NCBI GenBank assembly: GCA_959347315.1
Contig: OY365806.1
Location: 27,752,815 to 27,816,814 of the forward strand
Source of the DNA: Bimastos eiseni
Lineage: Eukaryota; Annelida; Clitellata; Crassiclitellata; Lumbricidae
Direction: 5' to 3'
Length of the DNA: 64,000 nucleotides
Part shown: in pieces, positions 1 through 13,080 of the stretch
Numbering within the stretch: position 1 is the stretch's first letter
Layout of the letters: every line of letters begins with the position of its first letter
The notes under the pieces: generated by a model
Databases searched by the model: none
Told to the model about the DNA's origin: nothing
The model's input: only the letters and a program-made list of their open reading frames with translations
Position numbers and translations under genes: made by a program

Positions 1-2042
1 TAATATTCTCTAACAACATTCTTGTGACCTACTTGCTGAACTGTAGTAACCAATGAGTGAACTTAATTCATAAACACGTTCTACAGCATGTACAGTGACA
101 GCAAAAACAGTCCTCTGAATAAAAACATCATGCAAGATAACAGCTATGGCATTAAGCACAGCACACTACACTAATGCCAAACAAGACCCAGGGGGCATTA
201 ATACAGGGAAAGATAAGCTGACCCTAGCAGACCCCTCTACTCCTGTACCCTGTATATCTGGGAACCATAGACCTTAACATTCACACTATTTCTATCTTAA
301 TTCACTGGTTAATAGAACCTGCAGAGGGGTGCTATCCTCATTGAGGCCCAAATGTCAAATGATGCGGACCAGATCACTGTTGTAGCACCAAAGAGCAATG
401 AACCCTTCTCTAATGTTAAGTTACTCAATTTACTGTTAATTTCTTCCCTTCTTCCAGTTCTCTGCCCTTGGGCAGGATCAAAGGTCAAATGGCACCATGT
501 CTTCAGTTTACCAACATATCAGTATGGAATTCCTGTTCAGTATGTCACCAATCCACATCCTGTCTCTTAGTTGATTGAGATATTTACTCATCCATCTTAT
601 CCAGCTCCTCTTTGTTTTATGCTGGTCCACGTTTCTTGTGATCCACACAAAACCTTGCTCCATATGATTGTTTTAATTATTATTCTTTTCCTTAAGTTAC
701 CCGTTGGTTCTCTTATTAAATTAACGATGAAATAACCCAACGCTTGACTCATGCACATCCTGTAATGATAAATCCATTTGCAATCCCTTCATAACTGTTT
801 CTTTTCTAGTTCTCATAACCTAAATCTTCTTAAGTGAACTTCTTCTTCACATGACCAACTGCGCCTTGTTCTCGCGTTTTCTCTCACTTAACAGCATACA
901 TAGTTGACTTATAATCTATAGTAACAGGCAATCTCCCTTCATAACTCTTATCAACCTTTCTCCTGTCTATACTTCAAAACCTGACCTCAGTGACCTGTAT
1001 ATCAATAATTTATTGACTATGTGACCTATCTCAAGCGCAAGTATAATAGCATTTCTAAGATTCTTGAACTTCTTTTCTCCCTCAAACCCATTGCCTCAAA
1101 TAAACAGAATGCTTCGAAGTCCACACTACACTTTTGCCAATGGATCTTTCAGTGCCCATTTCTTTCAAACCATGGGCTCAAATCTTTGCAATCAGTACTT
1201 CAACTGGCCATCAATGGAGAATCGAATGAGGCAAATGTCATTTTCAAAAGATCTTTGTCCAGTCGTGCAGGTGTTGCTTCTACAATGATCTTGTTTGATA
1301 ATCTCCTTAGAAGGCCTAACTTTCCACACACATTTCCATTCTACTCATGGCTGAAGTTTTCAAACCCTGATGGCATCACTGTCATCCTTGACAGAGACGC
1401 CATAACAATGAAAATAATAATAATAATAATAATAATGGAACACGTAGAGATCATCCGGACACATACTCTATGGCACTGTGTTCACCTTTGATATTTTAGG
1501 TTATTTACAGCCCATATGGGATTATGGGTCTATCGCCTGTCCATTCCACAATATGTAATTGCTGTGGTCACAAGCAAGTCTTGGTCGAGTTTCGACAAAA
1601 GCATGTCTACAGATGTCTTATCTTCATGTGTTGAATACCTTCATGCAACTCAGCTGACAACTATCTGACGACTTTTACACTTAATGGCAATTTAGTTTAT
1701 CTTAGTTTCACAATTCTATGCACATTAATCAGGAACAATGCGCATTTGCATTACACCAAAATGTAAACTGCTTACTCTTCACTTTCCGGCAACTGAGAGC
1801 ATCGCTTGAAACAGAAGAATATCCACGACCTCCCGAAAGGGTTCAGATGCAAAACTATTAACTCTGACTCGGTCGGTCACCTCTATAACAGTTCAGTCTA
1901 TGCAGCAGCAGCAATCCATGTGAACAATCTATCTTAAGGGGTCAACTTTTGCGGACATCGGACATCAAAGCATCAGAGACAAGTACAAAAGGACAACTGC
2001 TCATGCGTGGATTGAACTGCGTGCACCCACATCTGCAGCAGC
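1..2042. other. Intergenic or intronic DNA, no gene seen
   Basis: AT-rich sequence with only short open frames and no recognisable domain. A short (AAT)n microsatellite lies at about 1412-1436. I see no exon that I can support. It could be intron of a gene that starts left of the window. Confidence 0.6.
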
Positions 2043-2050
2043 ATCTTCTG

Positions 2051-2436
2051 CAGGGACGTCATTTCAGCATTTACAGAAGGGTGGGCAAGCAAGAATTTTG
2101 TTGGTGACGGGGCAAAAAATGATTTTTCAAGCAACATTTTTATGGCGACAGAGGAATTCCTTTTTGTTTAAAATTTGTTCTGGTTTGGTTTTTGAATTTT
2201 CATTGGTACCAAAAGAATTGATTTGTTAAATCTTATATCAGCAAAAACGCTGATACAGTTTAAAAAAGTGAAATTATTCAACTATAGGCACCAGTGATAT
2301 GATATAATGGTAATATATGAAATTCAATGAGATTTTTTATTATTAATATGGCTATTAAATTATGACTTCGTATGGAAATTTGCATGCACCATAATCTAAA
2401 TCAGGAAATGCCCCCTACTCTCAAATGACGTCCCTG
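2051..2436. mobile_element. Non-autonomous hAT-type transposon (MITE), 386 bp
   Basis: The ends are inverted repeats: the left begins CAGGGACGTCATTTCAG and the right, read on the minus strand, begins CAGGGACGTCATTTGAG. The element is flanked by a perfect 8-bp direct repeat, ATCTTCTG, at 2043-2050 and 2437-2444. An 8-bp target duplication together with CAGGG termini is the hallmark of the hAT superfamily. The interior is AT-rich without a transposase frame, so the copy must have been mobilised in trans. The perfect target duplication suggests a fairly recent insertion. Confidence 0.85.
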
Positions 2437-2444
2437 ATCTTCTG

Positions 2445-4460
2445 GCTTGTCACTTTCATCAGTGCCTATCTTCAAAGGCTGTATGCTAAGAAAAACAACA
2501 CTAGTACATCAATGTTATTGCTGCTGTTAGTGTTAATGTGCAATAGTCCAATGCTTGATATCATGTACTGTCATTCATTCCTTCGACCCATGGACTAAGC
2601 AGTAGCCTGATCTCTGGAATAGATGACATACGCGATGATCAAGGTTGCAGTGAACATCTTAAGGTCTTTAACCCATAGACCATGATGACGATTGTTTACT
2701 CAGAGGTTGGGGTCATTCATAGTTCTTGCAGGACATGAATTCTCCTCCATCTGTGCCACTAGAATAATCAGATATTAAGTTAGTACACTATTCATACATT
2801 GTTGGTGATGAAAAGATCAGGTGGACAGAAGGAGGATTGGCCGCCTGTTATCACATACCAAGATTAAGAAATATAAAGTCACTAACAATTCATACCAACA
2901 GATGCCTCTTGAGTTTAGCTTTTACACAGACTATTCTCGCTCCATAAATAATAAATCATATAATTTATATATGATGCCAAAAACAGAAAACCAGTATCAT
3001 AAATCAGTGTCTCTGGACCTCCCTCTCTTCTGCGCTTCCAGAGTTCGCATGGCTTTTGTTGCAAGAAAGAAAACACTTCAATGGTTCAACTCCAGAGTAA
3101 ATCAAACCCTGAAACCAACAGAATCCACTCAAATATCACATTTTCAAAACCTCAATAAGTCAAGGTCAATTGCTTGCCTGCAATTTTTCAATTGAAGAGA
3201 TTCTTTGTGTAAACTAAGTAAGTTCATGGAGTTCATGAGCAAAGGTCAAACACAGTCAACATCACAGCCGCACAGAGGATCATATCTATGATTTACAGGT
3301 TTGCAAAATATCTAATGCTTCATATCTCAGTATTTGGTATAAATTTTCAGCATGCTTACTTTCTGGTAACGTTTAATGAGCACTGTTCAAAATAAAGCAC
3401 ATTTACTAGAATGGTTGGATTACCGAACAATAATAGTTATCTTCGATTAAAATATTCACTATGGCTGCCATTTAGGCTGTCTACCAACGAAACACTTTTA
3501 AAAGTACACATATGCTTTAATGATTATCTTGGTTAACAAACAGCTCTTTCAAGCACAGTATGGCTGCATTGTGTTTAAAGGTATGCACAGAGACTTACTA
3601 TAGACTTGATAATCATGGAAGGAAACCTTACAAAGTCCGAAGCTACTACAGCCTTGCATATAAATACAATAAACCGATTGAGCCCATGACAAGGTGAAAG
3701 TGTATGGTTATTGGTGCCTTGATTTGCTCTGTCCCAGTTTCAAAAGCCATGTGTAGACTTGTTGTGCAACAAAGTTATACCATGCACAACATGTGGCATC
3801 AGCTAGCTTAATGATGTGCAATCATTTGAAATCAATATTAACCACCTACCGCTATGTTCAGACAGCCCTCCGTCCGTTCACACAACGGATATGACTCTAT
3901 TGATCAAAGTTCTTGAAATGATCGGCATGATTCACTGCAGAGAATGCCACTTCATCAGAGCATCTGACGTAAGACATAAGACCGGTCACAGATGCACGGA
4001 TAGGTCTCAGCATGGCATGATAGTTCGTAGTTAGATAAAAGTGGTGGGTATGTTTCTATAAACAGTCTCACTCAATCAAGCTATACTGTTAGAAATTCTG
4101 TTTCAAGAAAATTAAGTAGCCCAAGTTCAAGGCATTGAAAAATTAATCTTGGTGCCTTGTAGCCAAGTAACAGATTAAAGGGCAGATGTACTGGTGCTCT
4201 GTTGGACCAAATGGCAGCACATGATCTCATGATCAATTATTAAACTTCAGTCAGACTTCAGTTGCCCAAAGTTTTGATCGAGTTCTTCTGAAGCAACCAT
4301 CAATTGATATTTGATATCAAGGATATAATGATCACAAGGATATAGAAATAATCAGATGCAACAGGATGTCAGCTAAAATTTATGTAATGAAGAAAACAGA
4401 TCCTCATAATTTTCCATATGTATCAAGTCAAATCTTATTTCTGAGATTCTGTGTCAGCTC
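2445..4460. other. Non-coding stretch, no gene seen
   Basis: Unique-looking AT-rich sequence. Open frames here (for example 2821-3195 on the plus strand) lack recognisable domains, and I see no supporting splice signals. No structural RNA or repeat array was recognised. Confidence 0.55.
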
Positions 4461-5050
4461 TTGAATAGATCCTTGAACATTTTCAGTTCTTCTGCACTTT
4501 GGATGAAAATCACAGAATATGTACTTCTTGTTTCTCAGATAAAGCGATAGCAGATCACAGCTGACCTCTAAACTTTTATCATAATTATAAAGCTCTAATA
4601 CAAGCAACAAATGTGAACAATTTGTGGAGGTGGTTGAACTGGAAAAAACTTGGCTTGACTGGTAAAGGGAATTAACAAACTGGAAATTAATAGATGAAAA
4701 AGCTTCATTTCCTGTTTAGGAATGATAGGACAAAATGACATTCTACACAAGCCATATATGATTACATAACTAAAGACCAGATCTCAAAGTCTCTTACCCA
4801 TCTATGATGAAAATAATCTTGAATCCTAACATGATGCACTATCCATCACTCTTGTGGTATAAGTTACTGTATTAATTGAAAATTTAACTGGATGAATCAA
4901 GGTGACTTTCAAGTTTCAACAGATTAAGGCGACTTTCAACAGATTAAGGTGACCTTCCAAATGACCCGAGAAACGAGACGTACATATTCTGAGATTTTAA
5001 TTCAAAGTGCAGAACAACAATCTGAAAATGTTCAAGGATCATTTCAAGGA
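4461..5050. repeat. Imperfect long inverted repeat with internal direct repeat
   Basis: The arm at 4461-4540 is repeated in inverted orientation at 4961-5050. Shared blocks include GATCCTTGAACATTTTCAG, TTCTGCACTTTG and CAGAATATGTAC. In addition, an exact 18-base direct repeat, GATAGCAGATCACAGCTG, occurs at 4546-4563 and 5133-5150. The arms lie about 420 bp apart. This could be an old foldback or MITE element, or a rearranged duplication. I could not define a target-site duplication. Confidence 0.6.
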
Positions 5051-6377
5051 TAATTATCTATCTATGCGACTGCACAAAGGCAGTTGCTACTCTCTACCAA
5101 GCAGGTCACCAATTTATCTTTGAAGATAAACTGATAGCAGATCACAGCTGGCCTGGGAAGCGACAGATTAAAATACCATTAAAATCAGATGCCTTTTCTT
5201 AAAGCCCACAGGCCATACCAGAATCATTTTATGCAGACCCTTCAAACCTCCATTTCTACTGAATAAAATGCCATTACATTTGCCCAGCACTCACCATATC
5301 ATAAATAAAATTTCAAATTATTACCCATATAACGAGTTAACTAGATTAATTTTAATTACAGCAATACACACAGCGATTTACTTATGTACAGCAACGCCGA
5401 TATCTGCATGTAACTCAAAAACAGAACATTTGGAAACCTCAAGCACAATAAGCAAATACTAGACTCCTCAAAAGGACTGAGATCCATGTATACAATACAC
5501 ACACACACACACATACACATTACACAAACACTCTTTATAGCTTCAGCAATATTCTGATCAGGTGACATATGTATCTTCAAAACATAGCAATACTTTCCTT
5601 CATGTTGAAACATATTCCAATTTTGAGTTAATTAATAATTGTCAAAATGAAAGAATTCAGTAAAGAAATTCAGGTGATAAGAAAAAGGATCTATGAGTTT
5701 GTCAATGCATAAGAAAACCGGTTGACTCCATTATGACCCTCACAGAAAATCTTCTCATAATCTTTGGTTAAGTTGCTTATGAATGTCTTGCATCATGTAA
5801 AATAAATTAATAGACTTGCCTGTAGACTATGATACATGTTAGTCTTATAATTAGCATGATACAAGATGTTGCAGACACATAGCAGAATAGTGTGTTGCGG
5901 AAATATCTCGCATATTGTCAAATTGCTAATTTATCTATTCTGTGTATCATATCTGCATCTGCGGTTTGTACTTTCTAGCATGAAGTGAAATTGACAATTC
6001 ATAATCAACCATTGACAACCGAGTGTCGACTTGTTCTTGTCGACTTTGTACTACAGTCAAAACATTAACAGCTCAGAAGAAGAATTTTGGGAACTTAAAA
6101 CTGATTGAAGTATGTTATATTTGAACAATCACTTTACTCTTCCAAACTCTCCTTAACAACATAATTTTTAGCCATTGTTATTAAGCTAGGTCAGTGAATA
6201 TTCCTCCATTAGTGGTAACTGTCTTTGGCAGAAGACAATTCCAGATCCACAGCACTTGCAGTCCTGCATATTCTCCAGATTCTCACTGAACTTTTCCAAA
6301 GTCTATAGCAAGTCCCTGTGCATACCTGTAACACACTACAGCACTCATGAATAGGTGTCCTGTGTTAGCTTCTAAGT
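5051..6377. other. Non-coding stretch, no gene seen
   Basis: AT-rich sequence with a short (AC)n run near 5499-5516. No exon, RNA gene or element border could be defined. Confidence 0.5.
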
Positions 6378-6837
6378 AGTGCTTTGACAATGTAACCTGA
6401 GGGTCGTGACCCCACGAGGATTGCCTTACAATTTGCCAGAGGTCAACTGGAACTTAACTGGAACCTTCAGGAATTTGTATTAAAAAACTGTTATAGGCAT
6501 AGTTTCTCATTCTAATATTTAAGTATACAATCGTAACTATAACACTAGCTAATACACCTCAGCGACTTAGATTAATCTGATTTATTTCTTGTACTAAATT
6601 CATTTATAAAATAACCAACAATAAATTATAAATTGTTCTCAATGTTCTGTCAATTAATGATTGATCATGATGCTATATATGAGGTGTGTGGATTATCAAA
6701 TGGTGAGAAGTGAAATGCATGATAGTAAAAACGCAGTGAAGGAAGTAACCCAATCAATCTCATAGGTGGGGTCTCCACAACGTCTGAAATATCATCAGGG
6801 GTCGCAGGACTGAAAAGGTTGAGAACAGCTTAAATGG
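6378..6837. mobile_element. Possible decayed hAT-like element
   Basis: The right edge, read on the minus strand, contains CTGTTCTCAACCTTTTCAG followed by TCCTGCGACCCC. This resembles the 'TTCTCAACC...GCGACCCC' termini of many hAT elements. Near 6378 the plus strand shows a similar GGGTCGTGACCCC block. The termini are degenerate and I found no matching 8-bp target duplication, so the borders are approximate. Confidence 0.3.
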
Positions 6838-6891
6838 AGATTATGATCTTAGAGAAACACACACCGCTTAAATGTCTTCTATGCATATTGT

Positions 6892-6965
6892 CATAGTACT
6901 AAAGGTTCTCTGAGAAAGGTTCTCTCATATAGTACTAAAGGTTCTCTGAGAAAGGTTCTCTCATA
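6892..6965. repeat. Two-copy 36-bp tandem repeat
   Basis: The block AGTACTAAAGGTTCTCTGAG recurs with a 36-bp period (starts at 6895 and 6931). Each copy itself contains two AAAGGTTCTCT sub-repeats, so it looks like a nested duplication. Confidence 0.8.
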
Positions 6966-8401
6966 TTGCTACAGGTTCTCAGTATTGTAAAGTGTCAGTA
7001 ATATATGTCAGTAATTTTCTCATGTCTGTATGGCTATGACGAATGCTCACCAATGTAATAAATCATCACTAAATACTGACTGCTAGACACAGATAATAAA
7101 GAGGTCTACATTGCCAACGTCTAATTGAATAATTATTAGACAAAAAGATGTTGATCATTTTAAACGATTTCTCTAACCACTATGCATTGGTGTTTTTATA
7201 CACACAGTCTAAGTAGCCCACTATAACCACTCTACTTAGCATTACTTTAAACACAAAGGAAACAAATTTCAGCAGGTTATCAGAAAGGCTAAATAGAACA
7301 ATGGAGGTTGCCCACATGGTATGTTTCTGTTTGTGTCTATGTGATTAAGCCCCAGAATCACAGCTACTTGTGATTAAAGAAATCTAACTGCTTTTGAAAT
7401 ATATATCAGATAACCACTGTCAAGTGAGTAATTTAACAGCAGTGTATTCAGTGCAGAAGGCTACCATCTCACTTGGATAGAACACCTGGAACACCAATTA
7501 TAATGTGCACATATTTATTTACTTATTCCTAATCAGTACATTTCTTTCATTACCCACTTCCATCATGACCATCATTATCAATACTTTTGCAGCAAACAGG
7601 TAAATTTCATCACACAAATGACATCTGAAATTATAGGTTCATAAGAAACACCTATTAATGATTATTATCAATTATTCAATCAATTATTACATGCATCAAT
7701 AAAAATATTTGAATTAATACACTTGCAAACTATTCTCGACATTTATCATTTCTTTCACTAAAGCCATAATTTGCATTTTTACCAGGTGCATGGAATCAAT
7801 AAGGAGTGAAAATGAACTAAATCCACTAATTCTATATAATAAGGGAGAGTGCAGTTGTTGAATGGCTTCTTTGCACATGTCAGGCTCCACAGAAGTGAGC
7901 TGGAACAATACAGCTGCATTAAAATTTAACCAGCTGTGTCAAGACACTGGGAGCGGAAAGAAGCCTATTATTATTGTCATCCCAACAAATAAATATAATC
8001 AATACCTTTTAGTTTCCCACAAGGAACAAATAGTTTCACACAGCTTCTTAGCTTGAGAATTAGTGAGTAGACAGCTTATTCGTTTGCAATCTGACAATAC
8101 TCAGACAAAGGAGGACCTTGCATCGTGACCTTAAAAAATCATACGTAAGTACATACAGTGGTGCAAAGGCTTTTCTAAATTACAACACAAGTGACGAACT
8201 TGAGAACGTCATTAAGGTACACAAATGTGTAACCAGCAAGATAGTAATTGTCATGTTCATTCTTTATGATCTGCATACCATTATGGTCCATTGTGGTAGG
8301 CCTACTTGCCCTGGAGCAAAGAATCAAGGCAGCTTAGAAAACAGAGAGGATGAAGAAAACCAGCAGACATGGGCTTGCACGTTAGGTCACAAGGTCCAGG
8401 T
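6966..8401. other. Non-coding stretch, no gene seen
   Basis: AT-rich sequence without recognisable coding potential. Short open frames at 7862-8056 and 8118-8423 have no domain similarity that I recognise. Confidence 0.5.
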
Positions 8402-8409
8402 ATCAATGG

Positions 8410-9258
8410 TAGTGTTGTTTTAATAATGGTTTAATTTTAGTTTTAGTTATGATTTTTAGTCTTCATTTTTAGTTTTAGTTATGATTGTTCTTCACTTATA
8501 GTTTTAGTTGTAGTTTCTATGTCTCAAATATAGTTTTAGTTAGTTTTGGTTTTGTCAATTATAGTTTTAGTTAGTTTTAGTTTTGTCAAATAAAGTTTTA
8601 GTTTTAGGTCGCTGATTTTAATTTAAGTAAGCTAATTATAATTTAGCTCAAGTATGCTAGTTACAGCTTCAGTAATTTAATATCAATTTAAGCTATAGCA
8701 ATAGCTCTTTAAATCTAATTTAATTCTAATCGAACTCAATGGTAGACCATAATTATTATGGACCATAATTATTATGGTCTACCACTGACATTCAACACAT
8801 GAGGCCAAAAACGAGCAAAATGAACATTTAAACATTTCTGAATTAATTTAAGTGAACTTTTCGCAGTAAGTTCCATACATTTTTGCTAAATAAAAAATAT
8901 AGGACTCGAATTCTCAGTAAACGGTAACCGGAAGTAGACACATCTCATTCTCCTGGTGTGTCTTAGAAGAGGTACTGTATGGTATAATGTCACATCATTT
9001 GCAGAAGTATGTACAAATCATGCAAACAACGAATAGGCACCAAAGTTAGGAACATTTTCAAGCAGAAATATTTGTTTTATTCCGGCTAAATAGCGTTTTA
9101 GCTTTCATTGCATCCATTTTTGTTTCGTTTTAGTTACCAAAATTTTAATTTTCGTTTTAGATGTTGCCCTAATTTAGCTTCAGTTTCAGTTTTCGTTAAC
9201 AAAAACGTTTAAATTTCGTTAATTGCCATTTTCGTTTTCGTTAACGAAAACAATACTA
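8410..9258. mobile_element. Non-autonomous DNA transposon with TTTTAG-rich ends, 849 bp
   Basis: Short terminal inverted repeats are visible: the left end reads TAGTGTTGTTTT and the right end, on the minus strand, TAGTATTGTTTT. The flanks carry a near-perfect 8-bp duplication, ATCAATGG (8402-8409) and ATCAAAGG (9259-9266), which points to hAT-type insertion. Subterminal DNA at 8420-8610 and 9060-9250 is built from degenerate GTTTTAGTT and TTTTCGTT motifs. An 18-bp perfect palindrome, GTTTTCGTTAACGAAAAC, lies at 9234-9251. No transposase frame remains. Confidence 0.7.
8741..8783. repeat. Near-perfect 43-bp palindrome
   Basis: GGTAGACCATAAT at 8741 is answered by its reverse complement ending at 8783, and the central ATTATGG/CCATAAT blocks also pair. 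Only the two A/T triplets in the arms mismatch. It sits inside the 8410-9258 element and could form a cruciform. Confidence 0.7.
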
Positions 9259-9266
9259 ATCAAAGG

Positions 9267-10510
9267 GACAGCAGATGAAAGCACTGACTATGAATGTGAA
9301 AGCACCACCTGGTGACGTAAGATTGAAACCAAATAAGAGGAGGAGGAGGTCCAGTAAGGTCACACACTAGCTGCAGGTCAGTGCATGGATGCCATGGAAG
9401 ACTTCATGGTCATCCACATGGAAAGGCAGAGCAGATCTCAAACAGAGCCAAATCTGCACAGATAGCCTATGCACATAGATATCAGAGAGAAGAGATATAC
9501 GTAGGAGGGTAGATATAGTTTTCCCTAAATGGCCCCTTAAGCCAGCCTGGTTAGAAGGTATGACTATGGATCCTTCTAGACAAAGTAGCAATTCAGACTA
9601 AAAATTTTGTATTTTTTAGTATGCAGGCTATCAGTGAAATATCCCCATGTACAGACTTTGAATAGTCGTTGGCTACATGCTATTATTGGCAGTACCATTA
9701 TTAGTAGTTTGACACTCAACAGTATAATCTACTGTATAATCTACTCTATCAACTCAATGTTTCACTCTGCATTTCTTTATGTTTTGCATTAACTTCACGT
9801 ATTAACTCAGAAAAGGAGTCTGTATGAGTCTGTACGACCTTTTCCGGTCAACTCATTGACCTGCCTCAGTGTTTTGTTCGAGCTATAATTAGACCGCATT
9901 TGTTGTTATATGTTACATGTTACACTGATATGTTGGTTAGTGCTGATAAGACTAGCATGTAAAAAACAAATAATAAAGCAAATCAATTAATCAATAAAAG
10001 TAGGTATAGCATCCTTTAGTATGATATACGACAAGCAATCATTCGCATAGGATACAACTACGTGCAGGCTGAATAACATGCAGCAAAAAAAATACTTTTA
10101 GTTCAGTAAATGGTGTTTCAGAGTTGCATTGCCTCCTTTCGATATTTCTGCATTTCTGCCGCCATTTGATCAAATTTATCACACGCATAAACCTGATGTT
10201 CATTTTAACACGCAAACCACTTCAAATTCAATATGATTACATGTGCGTGGCACTCAGGTGCACAAGAGGACATGTGTTCAGTTGCAAGATCAATTTACAT
10301 ATAAATGAGAATGTCACACTTTTGAAATATATATATGCCGTCTATATGTACACAGATGCCAGCAGACCTGCACACTTGATGCACCATAAAAATGCAAGGT
10401 TAATGCTCATTAAAATTTATATCTTTTGTTTAGTTTAGCCTTGTTGCTAACACAGTATTTCTCAAATGTGTCTACATGTTATATTTAAGACATGCAGGAG
10501 CCGACAAGGG
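9267..10510. other. Non-coding stretch, no gene seen
   Basis: At 9295-9590 the composition becomes more balanced (GAGGAGGAGG followed by a CATGGA-rich segment) and looks like a fragment of an old repeat, but I could not assign a family. The rest is AT-rich with no supported exon. Confidence 0.45.
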
Positions 10511-10695
10511 TGTGGCATGGTGGCCGATTGGCTAGAGTGGTCAGCCCGTAACACGAAGAGTGCAGGTTCGACCCTCGTCCGAGGTGTAACTGTGTAGGGA
10601 CCTTGAGCAAGTCCTTCATGCACAATTACTCTGCATCACAACTGGAGTTGCGCCGTCAAGTGCGTGTGTGCACTTCTGAACTAAACTGTAAGAAG
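10511..10695 (+). mobile_element. tRNA-derived SINE
   Basis: A tRNA-like head is visible with an A-box-like TTGGCTAGAGTGG (10528-10540) and a B-box GGTTCGACCC (10565-10574), spaced as in a tRNA. It continues into a tail containing GGACCTTGAGCAAG, which resembles the conserved core of several animal SINE families. The right end is not sharply defined. It is not a functional tRNA: the head does not close into an acceptor stem and it is fused to unrelated sequence. Confidence 0.75.
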
Positions 10696-12120
10696 TGAGA
10701 TATCAAATAACAGTTGTATTGTATTGTTATAGCATTGCAGAATATTTCTGCTAAGTCTGCAGCATGTATATACGCCAAAGTATCCCGATTTTTAAACCGT
10801 AACTTGTTCCATTTAGGTCACACACATTCACATATTCAACTGATGGTCAAGACAAAAAACTCGTGTTACATTAACAATTTCTTGTATATCATCATGAATA
10901 TTAGGTGTTGCAATGTCTAATATCATATATTATCACTTTCTCTCAACAATCGAAAAACACCAAACAATGTAACGTTATTGATTTTGCAATACAATTACCT
11001 TTAGTTATACATCTTACAAATAAATGAAAATTCTCACATGATTCAGCACACTCATATAAGTCAAGAACACATATTATATAGGCCTAATGTTTCACCAGTA
11101 GACCAAACTTATGTTGTTGTCCACTCATTCCATTTCATTCTTATGAGCAATGTTCATATTTTGGGTCACTGTGCACAGTGAGCACTGCATATACAATGTA
11201 ACTTTTGATTACATTAGTTCTCTGCTCTGAAACTTTTAATCTTAGTTCATGTCTTTGAGGAATTAAATTCAGGATTTATATTTTTCTGTATGATATTCTG
11301 CATTTTTAAACTGCTGTTTTTAAGCAAAACAGTGCAAAATAAAAAAATAAGTTCTACAGACAACTAAAATACACTAAAGAATAGGAAATACAAATTTGGA
11401 TGCAGAAGTATTTTGTATTTTGTCAAAATGCAATGACCGAGCTATTCAGTTCACAGGACAACCTGGAGAATACTAGTTGCTCTTAAGGCACAGGTAAATG
11501 GTTGCAGAACTCAATGACACATCAAGTCAACCATATATCACCCAGTGCAATCCAAACCCATTCAAAACTTAATGAGTAAACAAAGCAGCAACCTCTCAAC
11601 ACTAAAGACAACACCTGCCAAAATGAAACCATAGGAAACATTTTTGTTTTAGGATAGGATGACCACTTAAATGTATGTCTATTCATCAACTATACAGGCC
11701 TACATTCTTTAACACTATGTAAATTGTATTATACATATCAAGTCATTTATAAAGAGTTTCTCACAGCAGAAGCCCATCAGAAGCGCTCCCTCTAGAGAAA
11801 GGAAGGCTATGATGTAGGGATCAGCCGGAAATCACCTCGGCCGAATATCACGTTTTCGCAACAAATTCAGATAGTCCCCATCTCAGCAAATATCATACAC
11901 ACAAATCTATCAGATTAATCATATTTCTTTGTCTATTCAACTTTGTTTCATTTATTATTCACCAGAAAACACAATTCAAAAATCTACAACGGAAGAAGTC
12001 ATGTCCATTTCATCAATCATTTATTTAACAAAACGAGAAATATATCAGTTATCAAAATTTAAAAAAAATTTATATCTTACTATGGTTTGTGAAAATGTAG
12101 AGCTTAACATATGGAACAAA
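10696..12120. other. Non-coding stretch, no gene seen
   Basis: AT-rich DNA without recognisable exons or element borders. Confidence 0.5.
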
Positions 12121-13080
12121 CATTACTCTGATCCAGATCTCGCAAATAGTACATCCCAATACTCAGATTTGGTACTCGGTGGAAAATGTCTATCCAACTT
12201 TGACATGAGAGAGAATGAGGCAGAAATGCCACAAGAGAAGATGGTGGAACAAAGAAATTGGTCAAGTCCATTATCCATTCCACAAAGAGTAGTGACCAAT
12301 GCAGGGTAAGGATCTGAATTTAGCCAATGTGGTCCTAACTCAAGGGACAAAAGGGTCAAGATGCTCAGAGGATCTGAGAAAATGCAATGATATAGCAAAA
12401 AGGGAACAAGAATTATGGTGAGAAAGATATTTTGCAGAAATGTCTGGCTGAGATTTAAAGATGATAATGAGGACTTTAATCTGGATGCATGCAGATTGCC
12501 GTGAGAGATATAGGCAATGAGGTTGATCAAGGATGAATGTAGATGTGTGAGAGAAACAAATCTTGCAGCAGCATTCAATACAAACTGATAAGTGAACCTT
12601 AGACAGACAGACAGACAAGGAGAGAAGTGCAATATTTGGTAAGGGAACAGATAAAAACATGAGGCAAAGGGTGGCAAAGGCAATTGAGGCAAAGGTAGAG
12701 ACTGAATTAAATCTATAAATAGGACTAACCCTGAGACTCCCAAGTTGGAAGTAAGAAGAAAAGATCATAGAGGGTGACACCTAAGACACAAACACTAAGC
12801 GAAAATGATATGAAGTGAGGAAACTTTTGGAGTAATGCATAGTCAAGTTTGAGAAGTTGCTGTGGAGTGCCAAACCAAATAAGTTGGGCTTTGGAGGAAT
12901 TTGAAACCGGAGGAGGGTCATAGAAGGATATCTTGGAAAAGGTCATAAATAGGACTGGAAAAAAGGAGTGGAGTAGGAGGCCCATGAACATCATCTGCAA
13001 AATGGTGGTCAATAGCTTAATGATTTGGAAGAAGGGATCAATGGCAGTGTAATGTCCAAAATATGATGCTGCCAACCTGC
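12121..13080 (-). mobile_element. Decayed CR1/L2-like LINE, reverse transcriptase 3' part
   Basis: On the minus strand, broken frames spell successive pieces of a non-LTR reverse transcriptase. A piece reading SSKAQLIWFGTPQQLLKL is followed by FPHFISFS and LGVTL (13000-12790). Next come FVLNAAARFV (about 12590), ISAKYLSHH and LRSSEHLD (about 12400-12350), and VRTTLAKFRSL (about 12330). These match, in order, the palm-to-C-terminus motifs of the CR1/L2 clade. Frameshifts between pieces show it is dead. The upstream RT domains and the endonuclease are absent. Confidence 0.75.

Noticed and set aside
10511..10695. Possible tRNA gene
   Set aside because: A- and B-box-like motifs are present but there is no closed acceptor stem, and the segment runs into a SINE-like tail.
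12123..12743. 206-aa minus-strand frame with hydrophobic stretches resembling a membrane protein
   Set aside because: Adjacent frames spell LINE reverse transcriptase motifs in order. This frame is a mixture of in-frame and out-of-frame pieces of that relic.
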